NCBI RefSeq assembly: GCF_001513675.1
Contig: NZ_CP013859.1
Span: 2,915,081-2,979,080 of the forward strand
Length of the DNA: 64,000 bases
Source of the DNA: Microbacterium sp. XT11
GTDB lineage: Bacteria; Actinomycetota; Actinomycetes; Actinomycetales; Microbacteriaceae
Direction: 5' to 3'
Part shown: positions 1 through 8,857 of the stretch, piece by piece
Layout: the number at the start of each line of letters is the position of its first letter
Position numbering within the stretch: position 1 is the first letter of the stretch
Position numbers and translations under genes: made by a program
The notes under the pieces: generated by a model
What the model was told of the DNA's origin: nothing
Databases searched by the model: none
The model's input: only the letters and a program-made list of their open reading frames with translations

Positions 1-811
1 AGAGGGGCAGGTACTCCTCCACGTACTCCCCCGCGAGACCGCGGATCGTGATCAGCTGCCCGCCGACCGCGAGCTTCTGATCCGCAAGGCCGAAGTCCTC
101 ACCCTCGAACGCGATGGTCGCGTTCTTCTCGGCGGCGACGCGGCGGAGCACCTCCGCGGCCTCGGCGGGCTGCTGCGCCGAGACGACGGCGGCGCCGTCC
201 TTGATGATCCCGGCCTTGACCGTGGCGATCTCCGCAATCGTGCTGCCGAGCCGGTCGGCGTGGTCGATGTCGATGGGCGCGAACACGGCGACGTCTCCGT
301 CTGCCGTGTTCGTGGAATCCCACTCGCCGCCCATGCCGACCTCGAGCACGAGTACGTCGACCGGCGCATCGGCTACGGCGACGAAGGCCAGCACGGTGAG
401 CAGCTCGAAGAAGGTCAGCGGCTCCTCTCCTGCCGACTGCAGTTCTGCGTCGACGATCCCGACGAAGGGCTCGATCTCGTCCCATGCGTCGGCCACCGCG
501 GCGTCGGAGATCGGCTCCCCGTCGATCATGATCCGCTCGGTGAACCGCTCCAGATGAGGGCTCGTGAACAGACCGGTGCGCAGGTCGTGCGCGCGCAGCA
601 GGCTCTCGATGATGCGCGCGGTCGACGTCTTCCCGTTCGTGCCAGTGATGTGCACGACGCGATAGGTCTTCTGCGGGTCATCGAGGAACGCCAGGATGCG
701 CGCGACGCGCTCCTTCCTGGGCTGCACCCAGCGCTCCCCTGCCCGCGCGAGCAGCGTCTCGTAGACGGCATCCGCACGCCGGCGCTGTTCCGGGTCGAAG
801 TCGTCGCTCAT
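1..811 (-). CDS. folC: Folylpolyglutamate synthase / dihydrofolate synthase, C-terminus cut by window edge
   Basis: FolC is an ATP-dependent ligase that makes dihydrofolate from dihydropteroate and adds glutamates to folates in the cytoplasm. About 270 codons are visible and the rest lies before base 1. The Mur-ligase/FolC P-loop TGTNGKT is encoded near 628-648, followed by an [11 protein letters not shown] segment typical of FolC. The ATG at 809-811 overlaps the ileS stop codon as ATGA, so folC is translationally coupled behind ileS on the minus strand, an arrangement known in many bacteria. It should share the T-box-controlled ileS transcript. Identity is secure; the C-terminal domain cannot be assessed. 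Confidence 0.93.
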   Translation of the reverse strand, partial: MSDDFDPEQRRRADAVYETLLARAGERWVQPRKERVARILAFLDDPQKTYRVVHITGTNGKTSTARIIESLLRAHDLRTGLFTSPHLERFTERIMIDGEPISDAAVADAWDEIEPFVGIVDAELQSAGEEPLTFFELLTVLAFVAVADAPVDVLVLEVGMGGEWDSTNTADGDVAVFAPIDIDHADRLGSTIAEIATVKAGIIKDGAAVVSAQQPAEAAEVLRRVAAEKNATIAFEGEDFGLADQKLAVGGQLITIRGLAGEYVEEYLPL

Positions 812-3800
812 GATGCTGCTCCGATCCTGCTGACCGCGACCGTGAAATCGTCTCGGTTGGCGTACGTTCCCGCAGGGATCACCGCCGTGTGCTCGGCAAC
901 CGGAAGCTCGGCATCGCTGCGATGCACGGCGTGCTCGACGGCGAGGGTCTCCCCTGCCACGTTCGCTGCGTCGAACACCAGCTCCACGGCAGCCGCGTCC
1001 TCCTCGCTCGAGAACCGCAGGTCGAGGCGGATGCGGTCGCTGACGTCGAAGCCGGCGTTCTTGCGAGTGTCCTGCACGGCCCGGATGACGTCTCGGGCCA
1101 GCCCCTCGGCCTCGAGCTCGGGGGTCGTTGCCGTGTCGAGCAGCACGAAGCCGCCACTGGGCACGATCGCGAGCGCCTCACCCTCTGGACGGCCCGTGGT
1201 CTCGAGCACCAGCTCGTACTCTCCGGGCTCGAGGGCGATCCCCCCAGCGGTCACGACCCCGTCGACCTCGGTCCAGTCCCCTGTGCGGGCCGCCTGGATG
1301 GCCTTCTGCACGTCCTTGCCGAGGCGCGGCCCTGCCGCGCGCGCGTTGATGCTGAGACGATGGTCGATGCCGTAGTCCGCCGCGGTGGTCTCGGTGAGCT
1401 CGACGAGCTCGACCTCCTTGACGTTGAGCTCCTCGCGGAGGATGTCCTCGAACTGGCCCAGCGCGGCCGCCACGGGCGAGACCACCGTGAACCGCGCGAG
1501 CGGGAGCCGCACGCGCAGCTTCTCCTTCTTGCGCAGCGCGTTGCCGACGCTCGACAGCTCGCGCACGGCGTCCATCGCATCGCGGATCTCGTCCGCCGCC
1601 GGGAAGGCGTCGGCGTCCGGCCAATCCTGCAGGTGCACGCTCCGGCCGCCGGTGAGCCCCTGCCAGACGCGCTCGCTCACGAGCGGCACCAGCGGCGCCG
1701 CCACGCGGCACAGCGTCTCGAGCACCGTGTAGAGCGTGTCGAACGCCGAGGTGTCGGTGCCCTCCCAGAACCGGTCGCGCGAACGGCGGATGTACCAGTT
1801 CGTGAGGATCTCGGCGAAGTCCCGCAGGCGGGCGGGTGCCGTGGTCGAGTCCAGGCCCTCGAGGTCGGCGCGGACCTCGCGGACGAGGTCGCCGAGCCGC
1901 GCGAGGATGTACCGGTCGAGCACATCGGCGGAGTCGGTGCGCCACGAGGCCTCGTAGCCGCCTTCCTTCGCCGCGTTGGCGTAGGTGGCGAAGAAGTACC
2001 ACGAGTTCCACAGCGGCAGCAGGAACTCCCGCACGCCCGCGCGGATGCCCTCCTCCGTGACGCTGAGGTTGCCGCCGCGCAGCACGGAGCTCGACATGAG
2101 GAACCAGCGCATCGCGTCGGAGCCGTCGCGGTCGAAGACCTCGCTGACATCAGGGTAGTTGCGCAGCGACTTCGACATCTTGTAGCCGTCGCTGCCCAGC
2201 ACGATGCCGTGGCAGCTCACACCCGTGAACGCGGGACGGTCGAACAGGGCGGTCGACAGCACGTGCATGACGTAGAACCAGCCGCGCGTCTGTCCGATGT
2301 ACTCGACGATGAAGTCCGCAGGCGCATGCGTGTCGAACCACTCCTGGTTCTCGAACGGGTAGTGCACCTGCGCGTAGGGCATCGATCCGGAGTCGAACCA
2401 CACGTCGAAGACGTCCTCGATGCGTCGCATCGTGGACTTCCCTGTGGGGTCGTCGGGGTTCGGCCGGGTGAGCTCGTCGATGTACGGGCGGTGCAGGTCG
2501 ATCTCGCCCTCGGCGTTGCGCGGCAGCGTGCCGAAATCGCGCTCGAGCTCCTCCAGCGACCCGTAGGCGTCCACGCGCGGGTACTCCGGGTCGTCGCTCT
2601 TCCAGATCGGGATCGGCGAGCCCCAGTAGCGGTTGCGGCTGATCGACCAGTCGCGGGCGCCCTCGAGCCACTTGCCGAACTGGCCGGGCTTGACGTTCTC
2701 GGGCACCCAGGTGATCTGCTCGTTGTTCGCGAGCAGGCGGTCCTTGAGGTCGGTGACGCGGATGAACCAGCTCGAGACCGCCTTGTAGATGAGGGGGTTC
2801 CGGCACCGCCAGCAGTGCGGGTAGGAGTGCATGTAGCTCTGTTCGCGGAGCAGGCGCTGCTTGCCTCGCAGCAGGCGGATGATCGGCGTGTTCGCCTCCA
2901 TCCACAGCATCCCCGCGACATCTGTGACGTTGCTGAGGAAACGTCCGCCGTCGTCGAGCGAGAGGATCGTGGGGATGCCTGCGGCCTCGGCGACCCGCTG
3001 GTCGTCCTCACCATAGGCGGGAGCCTGGTGGACGACCCCCGTGCCGTCGCTCGTGGTCACGTAGTCGTCGACGAGCACGCGCCACGCGTTCTGCGTGCCG
3101 TAGGTGTCGACGTCGGCGTAGTAGTCGAACAGCGGCTCGTATGCGAGCCCGCCGAGCTCCGCTCCGGTGATCGTGCGCTCGACGGCCTCGGTCGCGGAGG
3201 CGGCGTCCTCGTAGCCGAGGTCCTTCGCGTATCCGCCGAGGAGGTCGCGCGCCAGGAGGTACCGTGCTCCGTCGACGCCCTCGGCCGCGCCGTTCGGACC
3301 GGCCGGCACGACGACGTAGGCGATCTCCGGTCCCACGGCGAGCGCCATGTTCGTCGGCAGCGTCCAGGGCGTCGTCGTCCATGCGAGCACCCGCACTCCG
3401 TCGAGGCCCTTCGCGGCGGCATCCGGCCCGGTCAGCGGGAAGGAGACGGTGACCGACGGGTCCTGCCTGTCCTGGTAGACGTCATCGTCCATGCGCAGCT
3501 CATGGTTCGACAGCGGCGTCTCGTCGCGCCAGCAGTACGGGAGCACGCGGTAGCCCTCGTAGGCGAGCCCCTTGTCGTACAGCGTCTTGAACGCCCAGAG
3601 CACGCTCTCCATGTAGCCGAGATCGAGCGTCTTGTATCCGCGCTCGAAGTCGACCCAGCGGGCCTGCCGTGTGACGTAGTCCTGCCACTCGCGCGTGTAG
3701 GTGAGCACCGACGCCTTGGCCTTCTCGTTGAAGACCCCGATGCCCATGTCTTCGATCTCGCTCTTCTCGGTGAGACCGAGCTGCTTCATCGCCTCGAGCT

Positions 3801-4119
3801 CTGCAGGCAGGCCGTGCGTGTCCCAGCCGAAGACACGGTCGACCTTCTTGCCGAGCATGGTCTGGAAGCGCGGGAACAGGTCCTTGGCGTAGCCGGTGAG
3901 CAGATGCCCGTAGTGCGGCAGCCCGTTGGCGAACGGCGGACCGTCGTAGAAGACCCACTCCTCCGCGCCGTCACGGTTCTCGATCGAAGCACGGAAGGTC
4001 TGATCGGCCTCCCAGAACTCGAGCACCTCCCGCTCGATGTCGGGGAAGCGAGGGCTCGGTGCGACGGAGGCCGCCTGGTCTGCGGCGGGGCCGAAGGCGG
4101 AGGTGCGGGGATAGGTCAT
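808..4119 (-). CDS. ileS: Isoleucyl-tRNA synthetase (long form)
   Basis: Cytoplasmic class I synthetase that charges tRNA-Ile. At 1103 residues it is the long, eukaryote-like IleS type. The HIGH-equivalent is GLPHYGHLL near residue 60 and the KMSKS loop is [12 protein letters not shown] in the middle. A large CP1 editing region follows the HIGH motif, and the C-terminal anticodon-binding part is rich in charged residues. The ATG at 4119 is chosen because it gives the conserved N-terminus ([15 protein letters not shown]) and lies directly after the T-box sequestrator. An upstream in-frame extension to 4233 would overlap the T-box and is rejected. It ends inside folC by a 4-base overlap. Long-form IleS enzymes are often less sensitive to mupirocin; that is family knowledge and was not tested here. 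Confidence 0.96.
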   Translation of the reverse strand: MTYPRTSAFGPAADQAASVAPSPRFPDIEREVLEFWEADQTFRASIENRDGAEEWVFYDGPPFANGLPHYGHLLTGYAKDLFPRFQTMLGKKVDRVFGWDTHGLPAELEAMKQLGLTEKSEIEDMGIGVFNEKAKASVLTYTREWQDYVTRQARWVDFERGYKTLDLGYMESVLWAFKTLYDKGLAYEGYRVLPYCWRDETPLSNHELRMDDDVYQDRQDPSVTVSFPLTGPDAAAKGLDGVRVLAWTTTPWTLPTNMALAVGPEIAYVVVPAGPNGAAEGVDGARYLLARDLLGGYAKDLGYEDAASATEAVERTITGAELGGLAYEPLFDYYADVDTYGTQNAWRVLVDDYVTTSDGTGVVHQAPAYGEDDQRVAEAAGIPTILSLDDGGRFLSNVTDVAGMLWMEANTPIIRLLRGKQRLLREQSYMHSYPHCWRCRNPLIYKAVSSWFIRVTDLKDRLLANNEQITWVPENVKPGQFGKWLEGARDWSISRNRYWGSPIPIWKSDDPEYPRVDAYGSLEELERDFGTLPRNAEGEIDLHRPYIDELTRPNPDDPTGKSTMRRIEDVFDVWFDSGSMPYAQVHYPFENQEWFDTHAPADFIVEYIGQTRGWFYVMHVLSTALFDRPAFTGVSCHGIVLGSDGYKMSKSLRNYPDVSEVFDRDGSDAMRWFLMSSSVLRGGNLSVTEEGIRAGVREFLLPLWNSWYFFATYANAAKEGGYEASWRTDSADVLDRYILARLGDLVREVRADLEGLDSTTAPARLRDFAEILTNWYIRRSRDRFWEGTDTSAFDTLYTVLETLCRVAAPLVPLVSERVWQGLTGGRSVHLQDWPDADAFPAADEIRDAMDAVRELSSVGNALRKKEKLRVRLPLARFTVVSPVAAALGQFEDILREELNVKEVELVELTETTAADYGIDHRLSINARAAGPRLGKDVQKAIQAARTGDWTEVDGVVTAGGIALEPGEYELVLETTGRPEGEALAIVPSGGFVLLDTATTPELEAEGLARDVIRAVQDTRKNAGFDVSDRIRLDLRFSSEEDAAAVELVFDAANVAGETLAVEHAVHRSDAELPVAEHTAVIPAGTYANRDDFTVAVSRIGAAS

Positions 4120-4330
4120 GTCGTCTCGCAGGAGTCGTGGCGGATGCTGTTGCGAGGACGATCCCGGACCTCTCGTTCCTGTGGACCGCGGTACCACCCC
4201 GCGTGCCGCGCCTCCCGGCGGGGCCACTCTCACTGCGGCTGTGACGGGCCTGACCCGCTCGGTTCTACTGACCTCTCGCGAGGTGTTCTTCCGAGAGCTC
4301 CCCGGTGATGGCCGGATCGACGCTCGTGAC
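4120..4330 (-). promoter_or_regulatory. ileS T-box riboswitch, translational (sequestrator) type
   Basis: On the minus strand the leader contains the T-box consensus GGGGTGGTACCGCGG (4187-4201), which pairs with the uncharged tRNA acceptor end. A short stem I region has the context GGCCATCACCGGGGAGC, with the ATC specifier (isoleucine) at 4307-4309. No U-tract terminator follows. Instead TCGTCCTCGCA (4151-4161) can pair with TGCGAGACGA (4121-4130) just before the ATG, with one bulged C. This forms a hairpin that would hide the ribosome-loading region. The arrangement matches the short-stem-I translational T-boxes described for actinobacterial ileS. Confidence 0.9.
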
Positions 4331-4334
4331 GTCC

Positions 4335-4340
4335 ATTGTA
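4335..4340 (-). promoter_or_regulatory. Probable -10 element of the ileS-folC transcript
   Basis: TACAAT on the minus strand, one mismatch from TATAAT, lies just upstream of stem I of the T-box and would place the transcript start near 4328. No good -35 hexamer is seen at 16-18 bp spacing. Confidence 0.5.
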
Positions 4341-4435
4341 CGCGGCCCGCCGCGTCGGGGACGCCGGGTCATCGAGCAGCCATGCCGGATGCCGGAGGAC
4401 GACGGGTCCACGAGATGTGGCGTCATGAGAGGATC

Positions 4436-5071
4436 ATGAGTCGGAGGAAGCCGCGCATGCATCTCATCGACCCGCCGGAGTACTCCGCGATGACGTACGT
4501 GCCCCGTACGCCCGAGCTCGCGCTCGTCACGGGAGTGGGGCTGGTCCATGACGGCCGTGCAGGCTTGTGGCTGGATGTCTCGCCGTTCGGCGATCCCGAG
4601 CTGGTGCCGGTCGAAGACGTCACGCTGTCCCGCGACGGCGGGACGCTGGCGTTCGGAGCTGCCGGGGAACGATACGAGGTGCGCAGCGACGCGCCGTGCG
4701 ATCGGATCCTCTTCGCCGCGATGGCGGATCTCGCTTCTCGCGCCGCTCCGCTCCGGCATCACGGCAAGGATCGGATCGAGGTGCTCTTCGAGCATGGCCT
4801 GCTCGAGTCGCTGCGCGTCGGCCGGTACGAGGAGGGCGACCCTGATGCGTATTTCACGGTGATCTTCCGTGCGGAGGGGATGTTCTTCGTGCGGGCGGCT
4901 CCACACGAGCGGGTGAAGCTGCGCACTCTCGCGATGGACCGCGGTGTGCTGACCGGATCTGCGCAGGAGCGGGAGCTGCGGTACGAGGTCGATGCCGACC
5001 CGTATCTCCTCGACCTCCTCGGAGCCCTCATCGCCACCGCGCTCAAGGATGACGGCTCGTTCAGCCGGTGA
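4436..5071 (+). CDS. Conserved-looking protein of unknown function
   Basis: 211 residues, not recognised. The ATG at 4436 is chosen because GAGAGG lies just upstream and because starts further 5' would run through the ileS T-box on the other strand. The protein is mixed alpha/beta in appearance, with no signal peptide, membrane span or obvious catalytic motif. It has an aromatic N-terminal part (HLIDPPEYSAMTYVPRTPEL) and acidic patches. It is divergent from ileS and is followed after 19 bases by another unrecognised gene in the same direction, so the two may be cotranscribed. Confidence 0.7.
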   Translation: MSRRKPRMHLIDPPEYSAMTYVPRTPELALVTGVGLVHDGRAGLWLDVSPFGDPELVPVEDVTLSRDGGTLAFGAAGERYEVRSDAPCDRILFAAMADLASRAAPLRHHGKDRIEVLFEHGLLESLRVGRYEEGDPDAYFTVIFRAEGMFFVRAAPHERVKLRTLAMDRGVLTGSAQERELRYEVDADPYLLDLLGALIATALKDDGSFSR

Positions 5072-5090
5072 GCCTCGAAGGGATCTCGTC

Positions 5091-5561
5091 ATGCCTCGCA
5101 CACCCGACTCCCCCGTCGCGCCGCGCGTCTCGCCGCCCGACCTCCCCGAGCACCTCGATGACGCGCGACCGGCTCGAGGGGCCGACCTCCTCGCCGCTCG
5201 CCTGCGGCTCGATGCCGATGCCGACCTCGCGTACGCGACACTCGAGCAGTGCACGCTCTGTGCCGAAGCCGACACCGTCGACCTGACAGGGGCGACGCTG
5301 CTCGACGTCGAGATCGTCGACAGCGGCATCCGCACCATCGACATGCCCCTCGCCGAGCTCACGAGAGTGCGATTCACCGCGACGCGCTGCGACGAGGTCG
5401 ACCCGCGCGGCATGAAGGCGGTCGATGTCGATCTGCGAGGACTGGACGCCGTGAGCTATCTCGACGCGAACAGCCTGCGCGGTGCGACGCTCACGAGCTT
5501 CCAGGTGCAGCAGCTCGCGCCGATGCTCGCAGCGGGGATCGGCATCCTCGTCACGGACTGA
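5091..5561 (+). CDS. Pentapeptide-repeat-like protein
   Basis: 156 residues. The middle and C-terminal parts have the rhythm of a right-handed beta-helix of pentapeptide repeats (A/D-L-x-x-x), for example ADLAYATLEQCTLC, VDLTGATLLDVEIVDSGI and NSLRGATLTSFQVQQL. A family member would be a cytoplasmic binding or shielding protein; no enzyme motif is visible. The start at 5091 has AAGGGA about 8 bases upstream. The 3' end overlaps the convergent ABC ATPase gene by 11 bases. The repeats are degenerate, so the fold assignment is an inference. Confidence 0.75.
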   Translation: MPRTPDSPVAPRVSPPDLPEHLDDARPARGADLLAARLRLDADADLAYATLEQCTLCAEADTVDLTGATLLDVEIVDSGIRTIDMPLAELTRVRFTATRCDEVDPRGMKAVDVDLRGLDAVSYLDANSLRGATLTSFQVQQLAPMLAAGIGILVTD

Positions 5562-7041
5562 CGCTCGCTGCGAGGAGTTCCCGCGTGAAGGGGTGCCGCG
5601 GCTCCGCGAAGACTCGCGCGACCGGCCCGCTCTCGACGACGGCGCCTTCCTGCATGACCAGCACGTCGTCGGAGACCGCGCCGACGACGTCGAGGTCATG
5701 CGACACGAACACCATCGTGAGGCCGCGGTCGCGCTGCAGACGCCGAAGCAGCGCGAGCACGCGCTCGCGCACGGAGGGGTCGAGGGCCGAGACGGGCTCG
5801 TCGAGCACGAGCACCTGAGGGTCAGCCGCCAAGGCGCGAGCTATCGCGGCGCGCTGACGCTGCCCTCCGGAGAGGGCGCGGGGCCGCCGGCGGGCCGTGT
5901 CGTGGTCGAGTCCGACCTCGTCCAGCAGCGCGTCGACGCGGTCGGCGCGAGACGCTCGCGGCACGCCGCCCGCCGCGAGCGCCTCGCGGAGAGACCGTCC
6001 GATGGTCCAGCGCGGATCGAAGGCGCCGAGGGGGTTCTGGTGCACGAGCTGCACACGGGGCCGGCCGCTCCAGCTGAGCTCGCCCTCGTCCGGCCGCTCC
6101 ACTCCGACGATCATGCGGGCGAGCGTCGTCTTGCCCGAGCCCGACTCCCCGACGATCCCGAGGGTGCGGCCGGCGCCGAGCGTGAGGTCGGCGGAGACGA
6201 CGGCGGTCGTCTCCGCGAAGCGCTTCGTCAGGCCCCTCGCCGTCAGCAGGATCTCGGGCACACCGGCAGAGGGGGCGCGAGGCTCGTGGATGGTCGCGGC
6301 GATCAGCTGCCTCGTGTACTCGTGCGCAGGAGCGGCGAGCACCTCGCCGACGGGGCCGGATTCGACGATACGGCCGTCGCGCATGACCACCACGCGGTCT
6401 GCCAGTCTGCGCACGGCGGCGAAGTCGTGGCTGATGAAGACGACCGCGGTCCCCCTGTCTGCGATCTCGCGCAGCAGGCGGAGGATGCGCGCCTGCACTG
6501 TCGCATCCAGTGCAGTCGTCGGCTCGTCGGCGATGAGCACGGCCGGCCCGGCGGCGATCGCCGAGGCGATCAACGCCCGCTGCCTGAGCCCGCCCGACAG
6601 CTGATGCGGGTACTGGCGCGCACGGCGCTCGGGTTCGGGCATCCACACCCGCCGCAGCAGCGCGTGCACCTGATCGGCGCCCGCCGGGAGCCCATGCAAC
6701 CGCAACGGTTCTGCCACCTCCGTGCCGATGCGCTGCAAGGGGTCGAGAGACACGAGCGCATCCTGCGAGACCAGCCCGACTCGGGCGCCTCGCAGCCCGC
6801 GCCACCCGCGCTCCGACAGCGACTCCGCGCTCGCGCCGTCGATCATGAGCTTCTCGGCACGCACCGTGGCCCCCTGCGGCGTGAGACCGAGGAGCGCGCG
6901 GGCTGTGAGCGACTTGCCCGCTCCCGACTCGCCCACGATCGCGACGCACTCGCCCGGTTCCACGGTGAACGACACGTCGTCGACGACCGTGCGGGCGCCG
7001 AACGCGACCCGCAGCCCCTGCACCTCGAGAGCGGTGCTCAT
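5551..7041 (-). CDS. ABC transporter, fused double ATPase (DppD-DppF-like)
   Basis: 496 residues with two complete ABC nucleotide-binding domains in one chain. The first has Walker A GESGAGKS, signature LSGGLRQR and Walker B VLIADEPTTALD. The second has Walker A GESGSGKT, signature LSGGQRQR and Walker B VLVLDEPVSALDP. Both resemble the DppD/DppF ATPases of peptide/opine/nickel importers, normally two separate genes. It powers import through the two permeases encoded just upstream. The ATG at 7041 overlaps the preceding permease stop (ATGA). It is the last gene of the operon and overlaps the convergent pentapeptide gene by 11 bases. Confidence 0.93.
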   Translation of the reverse strand: MSTALEVQGLRVAFGARTVVDDVSFTVEPGECVAIVGESGAGKSLTARALLGLTPQGATVRAEKLMIDGASAESLSERGWRGLRGARVGLVSQDALVSLDPLQRIGTEVAEPLRLHGLPAGADQVHALLRRVWMPEPERRARQYPHQLSGGLRQRALIASAIAAGPAVLIADEPTTALDATVQARILRLLREIADRGTAVVFISHDFAAVRRLADRVVVMRDGRIVESGPVGEVLAAPAHEYTRQLIAATIHEPRAPSAGVPEILLTARGLTKRFAETTAVVSADLTLGAGRTLGIVGESGSGKTTLARMIVGVERPDEGELSWSGRPRVQLVHQNPLGAFDPRWTIGRSLREALAAGGVPRASRADRVDALLDEVGLDHDTARRRPRALSGGQRQRAAIARALAADPQVLVLDEPVSALDPSVRERVLALLRRLQRDRGLTMVFVSHDLDVVGAVSDDVLVMQEGAVVESGPVARVFAEPRHPFTRELLAASVSP

Positions 7042-7850
7042 GCCCGCCCCTCGTCTGCGCGCGCTCGGAGCAGCCGCCCGACGACGGTGGCAGCGACGAC
7101 CGTTACCGTGATCGCGAGTCCGGGGAACACCGCCACCCACCATGCCTGTCCCAGCACGTTGCGTCCCCCCGCGAGCATGAGCCCCCATTCGGGGGTGGGC
7201 TCCGTCGGTCCGAGCCCGAGGAAGCTGAGCCCCGCCGCGGCGAGGATGCTCGAGCCGATGCCGATGGTGGCCAGCACGCTGAGCGACCCCAGCACGCCGG
7301 GCACGACGTGCCGCACGAACGCGGGGACGGCGGGGACGCCGAGGATGCGGGCGGCTTCGACGTGTTCTGCGATGACGAGTGAGCGGGTCTGCACCCGTGC
7401 GAGGCGCACGTACACCGGAGTCGCGGCGAGCGTCACCGCGATCGCGATGTTCGCCGGCCCCGGGCCGAGCACCGCGACCACGACGAGTGCCACGAGGAAC
7501 TCCGGGAAGGCCATGAGCACGTCGTTGACGCGCATGAGGGTGAGGTCGACGGCGCGGGGGGCGATGCCGGCGAGCGCGCCGATGAGCAGGCCGGCGACGA
7601 GGGCGATGCCGGTCGCGAGCACGCCGATGCCGAGGGAGCGGCCGGCGCCGTGGACGACCCGGGAGAACACGTCGCGCCCGCTCTGATCGGTGCCGAAGAG
7701 GTGCGCAGCACTGGGCGGTCGCAGTGCTGCGCGGACGTCGGTCTGCAGGGGGTCGTGCGTGGCGAACAGCCCCGGCGCGACGGCCACCACCACGACGATC
7801 GCGAGCACCGCGACCGACAGCCACAGGAGAACGCTCTGTGCGCGTCTCAT
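7038..7850 (-). CDS. ABC transporter permease, DppC-like
   Basis: 270-residue inner-membrane permease. An N-terminal transmembrane helix (SVLLWLSVAVLAIVVVVAV) is followed by the DppC-type segment HLFGTDQSGRDVFSRVVHGA. The EAA-type coupling loop is near HVEAARILGVPAVPAFVRHV. Several hydrophobic helices follow. It should pair with the DppB-like permease to form the translocation channel. Start and stop both overlap neighbouring genes by 4 bases, so translation is coupled. Confidence 0.92.
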   Translation of the reverse strand: MRRAQSVLLWLSVAVLAIVVVVAVAPGLFATHDPLQTDVRAALRPPSAAHLFGTDQSGRDVFSRVVHGAGRSLGIGVLATGIALVAGLLIGALAGIAPRAVDLTLMRVNDVLMAFPEFLVALVVVAVLGPGPANIAIAVTLAATPVYVRLARVQTRSLVIAEHVEAARILGVPAVPAFVRHVVPGVLGSLSVLATIGIGSSILAAAGLSFLGLGPTEPTPEWGLMLAGGRNVLGQAWWVAVFPGLAITVTVVAATVVGRLLRARADEGRA

Positions 7851-8800
7851 CGCAGCGCCGCCCCGGCTCGTCGCAGCCGCGGATCGATGAGCGGATGCAG
7901 CAGCTCCACGACGACGTTGATCACGACGAACACGACGGCGCTGAGCAGGATGACGCCGGTGATGACCGGAAGGTCACGGTCGCTGATCGCGGCGAGGGTC
8001 ACCCGGCCGAGGCCGGGCCGGGCGAACACCGTCTCGACGAGAACCGCTCCCCCGAGCACCGACCCGGTGAGGTAGGCGGCCAAGGTGACGGCCTCCGCGG
8101 CGCCGTGGCGCAGGCCGTGCCGGAGGACGAACCAGGTCGGTCCGGCTCCCCGCGCTCTGACCGTCTCGGCGAACGGCATACGTTCGGCCTGCACGAGCCC
8201 GTCGCGCAGGACCTGGCTGAGGAGCGCGGCGACCGGAAGCGCGAGGGTGAGCGCCGGGAGCACGAGGGTGGCGGGGTTCCGCGCCCCCGATACCGGGAAC
8301 CACCCCAGGCCGAACGCGAACACGCTGAGCAGCACGAGTCCGATCCAGAAGACGGGAGACGAGAGCACCACGAGTTCGACGGCGGCCGCGACGGCGCGGC
8401 CCGCGCGGTCGCGCACGAACACGGCCACGGCGAGCGCCAGCACCACGGCGATGGCCAGTGCGAGCACGGACAACTGCAGAGTCGCGCCCAGCTGTCGTCC
8501 GATCACGTCGGCGACCGGCATCCGCAGCTGATACGACTCGCCCAGATCTCCGCGGGCGAGTTGCGCGATGAACGTGACGTACTGCTCGAACGGGGGCCGA
8601 TCGAGCCCGAGTTCTGCCCTGATCGCGTCTTTGACGTCTTCGCCCACCTGTGCTTGCGGACCGAGCATCACCGAGACCGGGTCCCCGGGTATGACCCGGA
8701 ATGCGAGGAAGACCAGGGTCGCCGTGCCCCACAGCACGACGACGACGGATGCGGCGAGCCCGCCGATCCGGCCGAGCACCGCTCTCACGACTCTCTCCAT
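7847..8800 (-). CDS. ABC transporter permease, DppB-like
   Basis: 317-residue permease with the typical DppB opening: first helix VVVVLWGTATLVFLAFRVIPGDPV, then a long extracytoplasmic segment containing FEQYVTFIAQLARGDLGESY. The EAA loop region includes PFAETVRARGAGPTWFVLRH. It partners the DppC-like permease. The gap after the binding-protein gene is 57 bases. The Shine-Dalgarno sequence before the ATG at 8800 is weak. Confidence 0.92.
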   Translation of the reverse strand: MERVVRAVLGRIGGLAASVVVVLWGTATLVFLAFRVIPGDPVSVMLGPQAQVGEDVKDAIRAELGLDRPPFEQYVTFIAQLARGDLGESYQLRMPVADVIGRQLGATLQLSVLALAIAVVLALAVAVFVRDRAGRAVAAAVELVVLSSPVFWIGLVLLSVFAFGLGWFPVSGARNPATLVLPALTLALPVAALLSQVLRDGLVQAERMPFAETVRARGAGPTWFVLRHGLRHGAAEAVTLAAYLTGSVLGGAVLVETVFARPGLGRVTLAAISDRDLPVITGVILLSAVVFVVINVVVELLHPLIDPRLRRAGAALR

Positions 8801-8857
8801 GGTCCGTGGACGATCTGCGCGACGATCGATCCCGCCGCGCTCACCGGCGGAAGGTCA

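Noticed and set aside
889..4308. An 1139-residue open frame on the plus strand, opposite ileS
   Set aside because: It is the antisense mirror of a high-GC gene. Composition is Arg/Val/Glu/Leu-rich with no domain, and the opposite strand encodes an unmistakable IleS.
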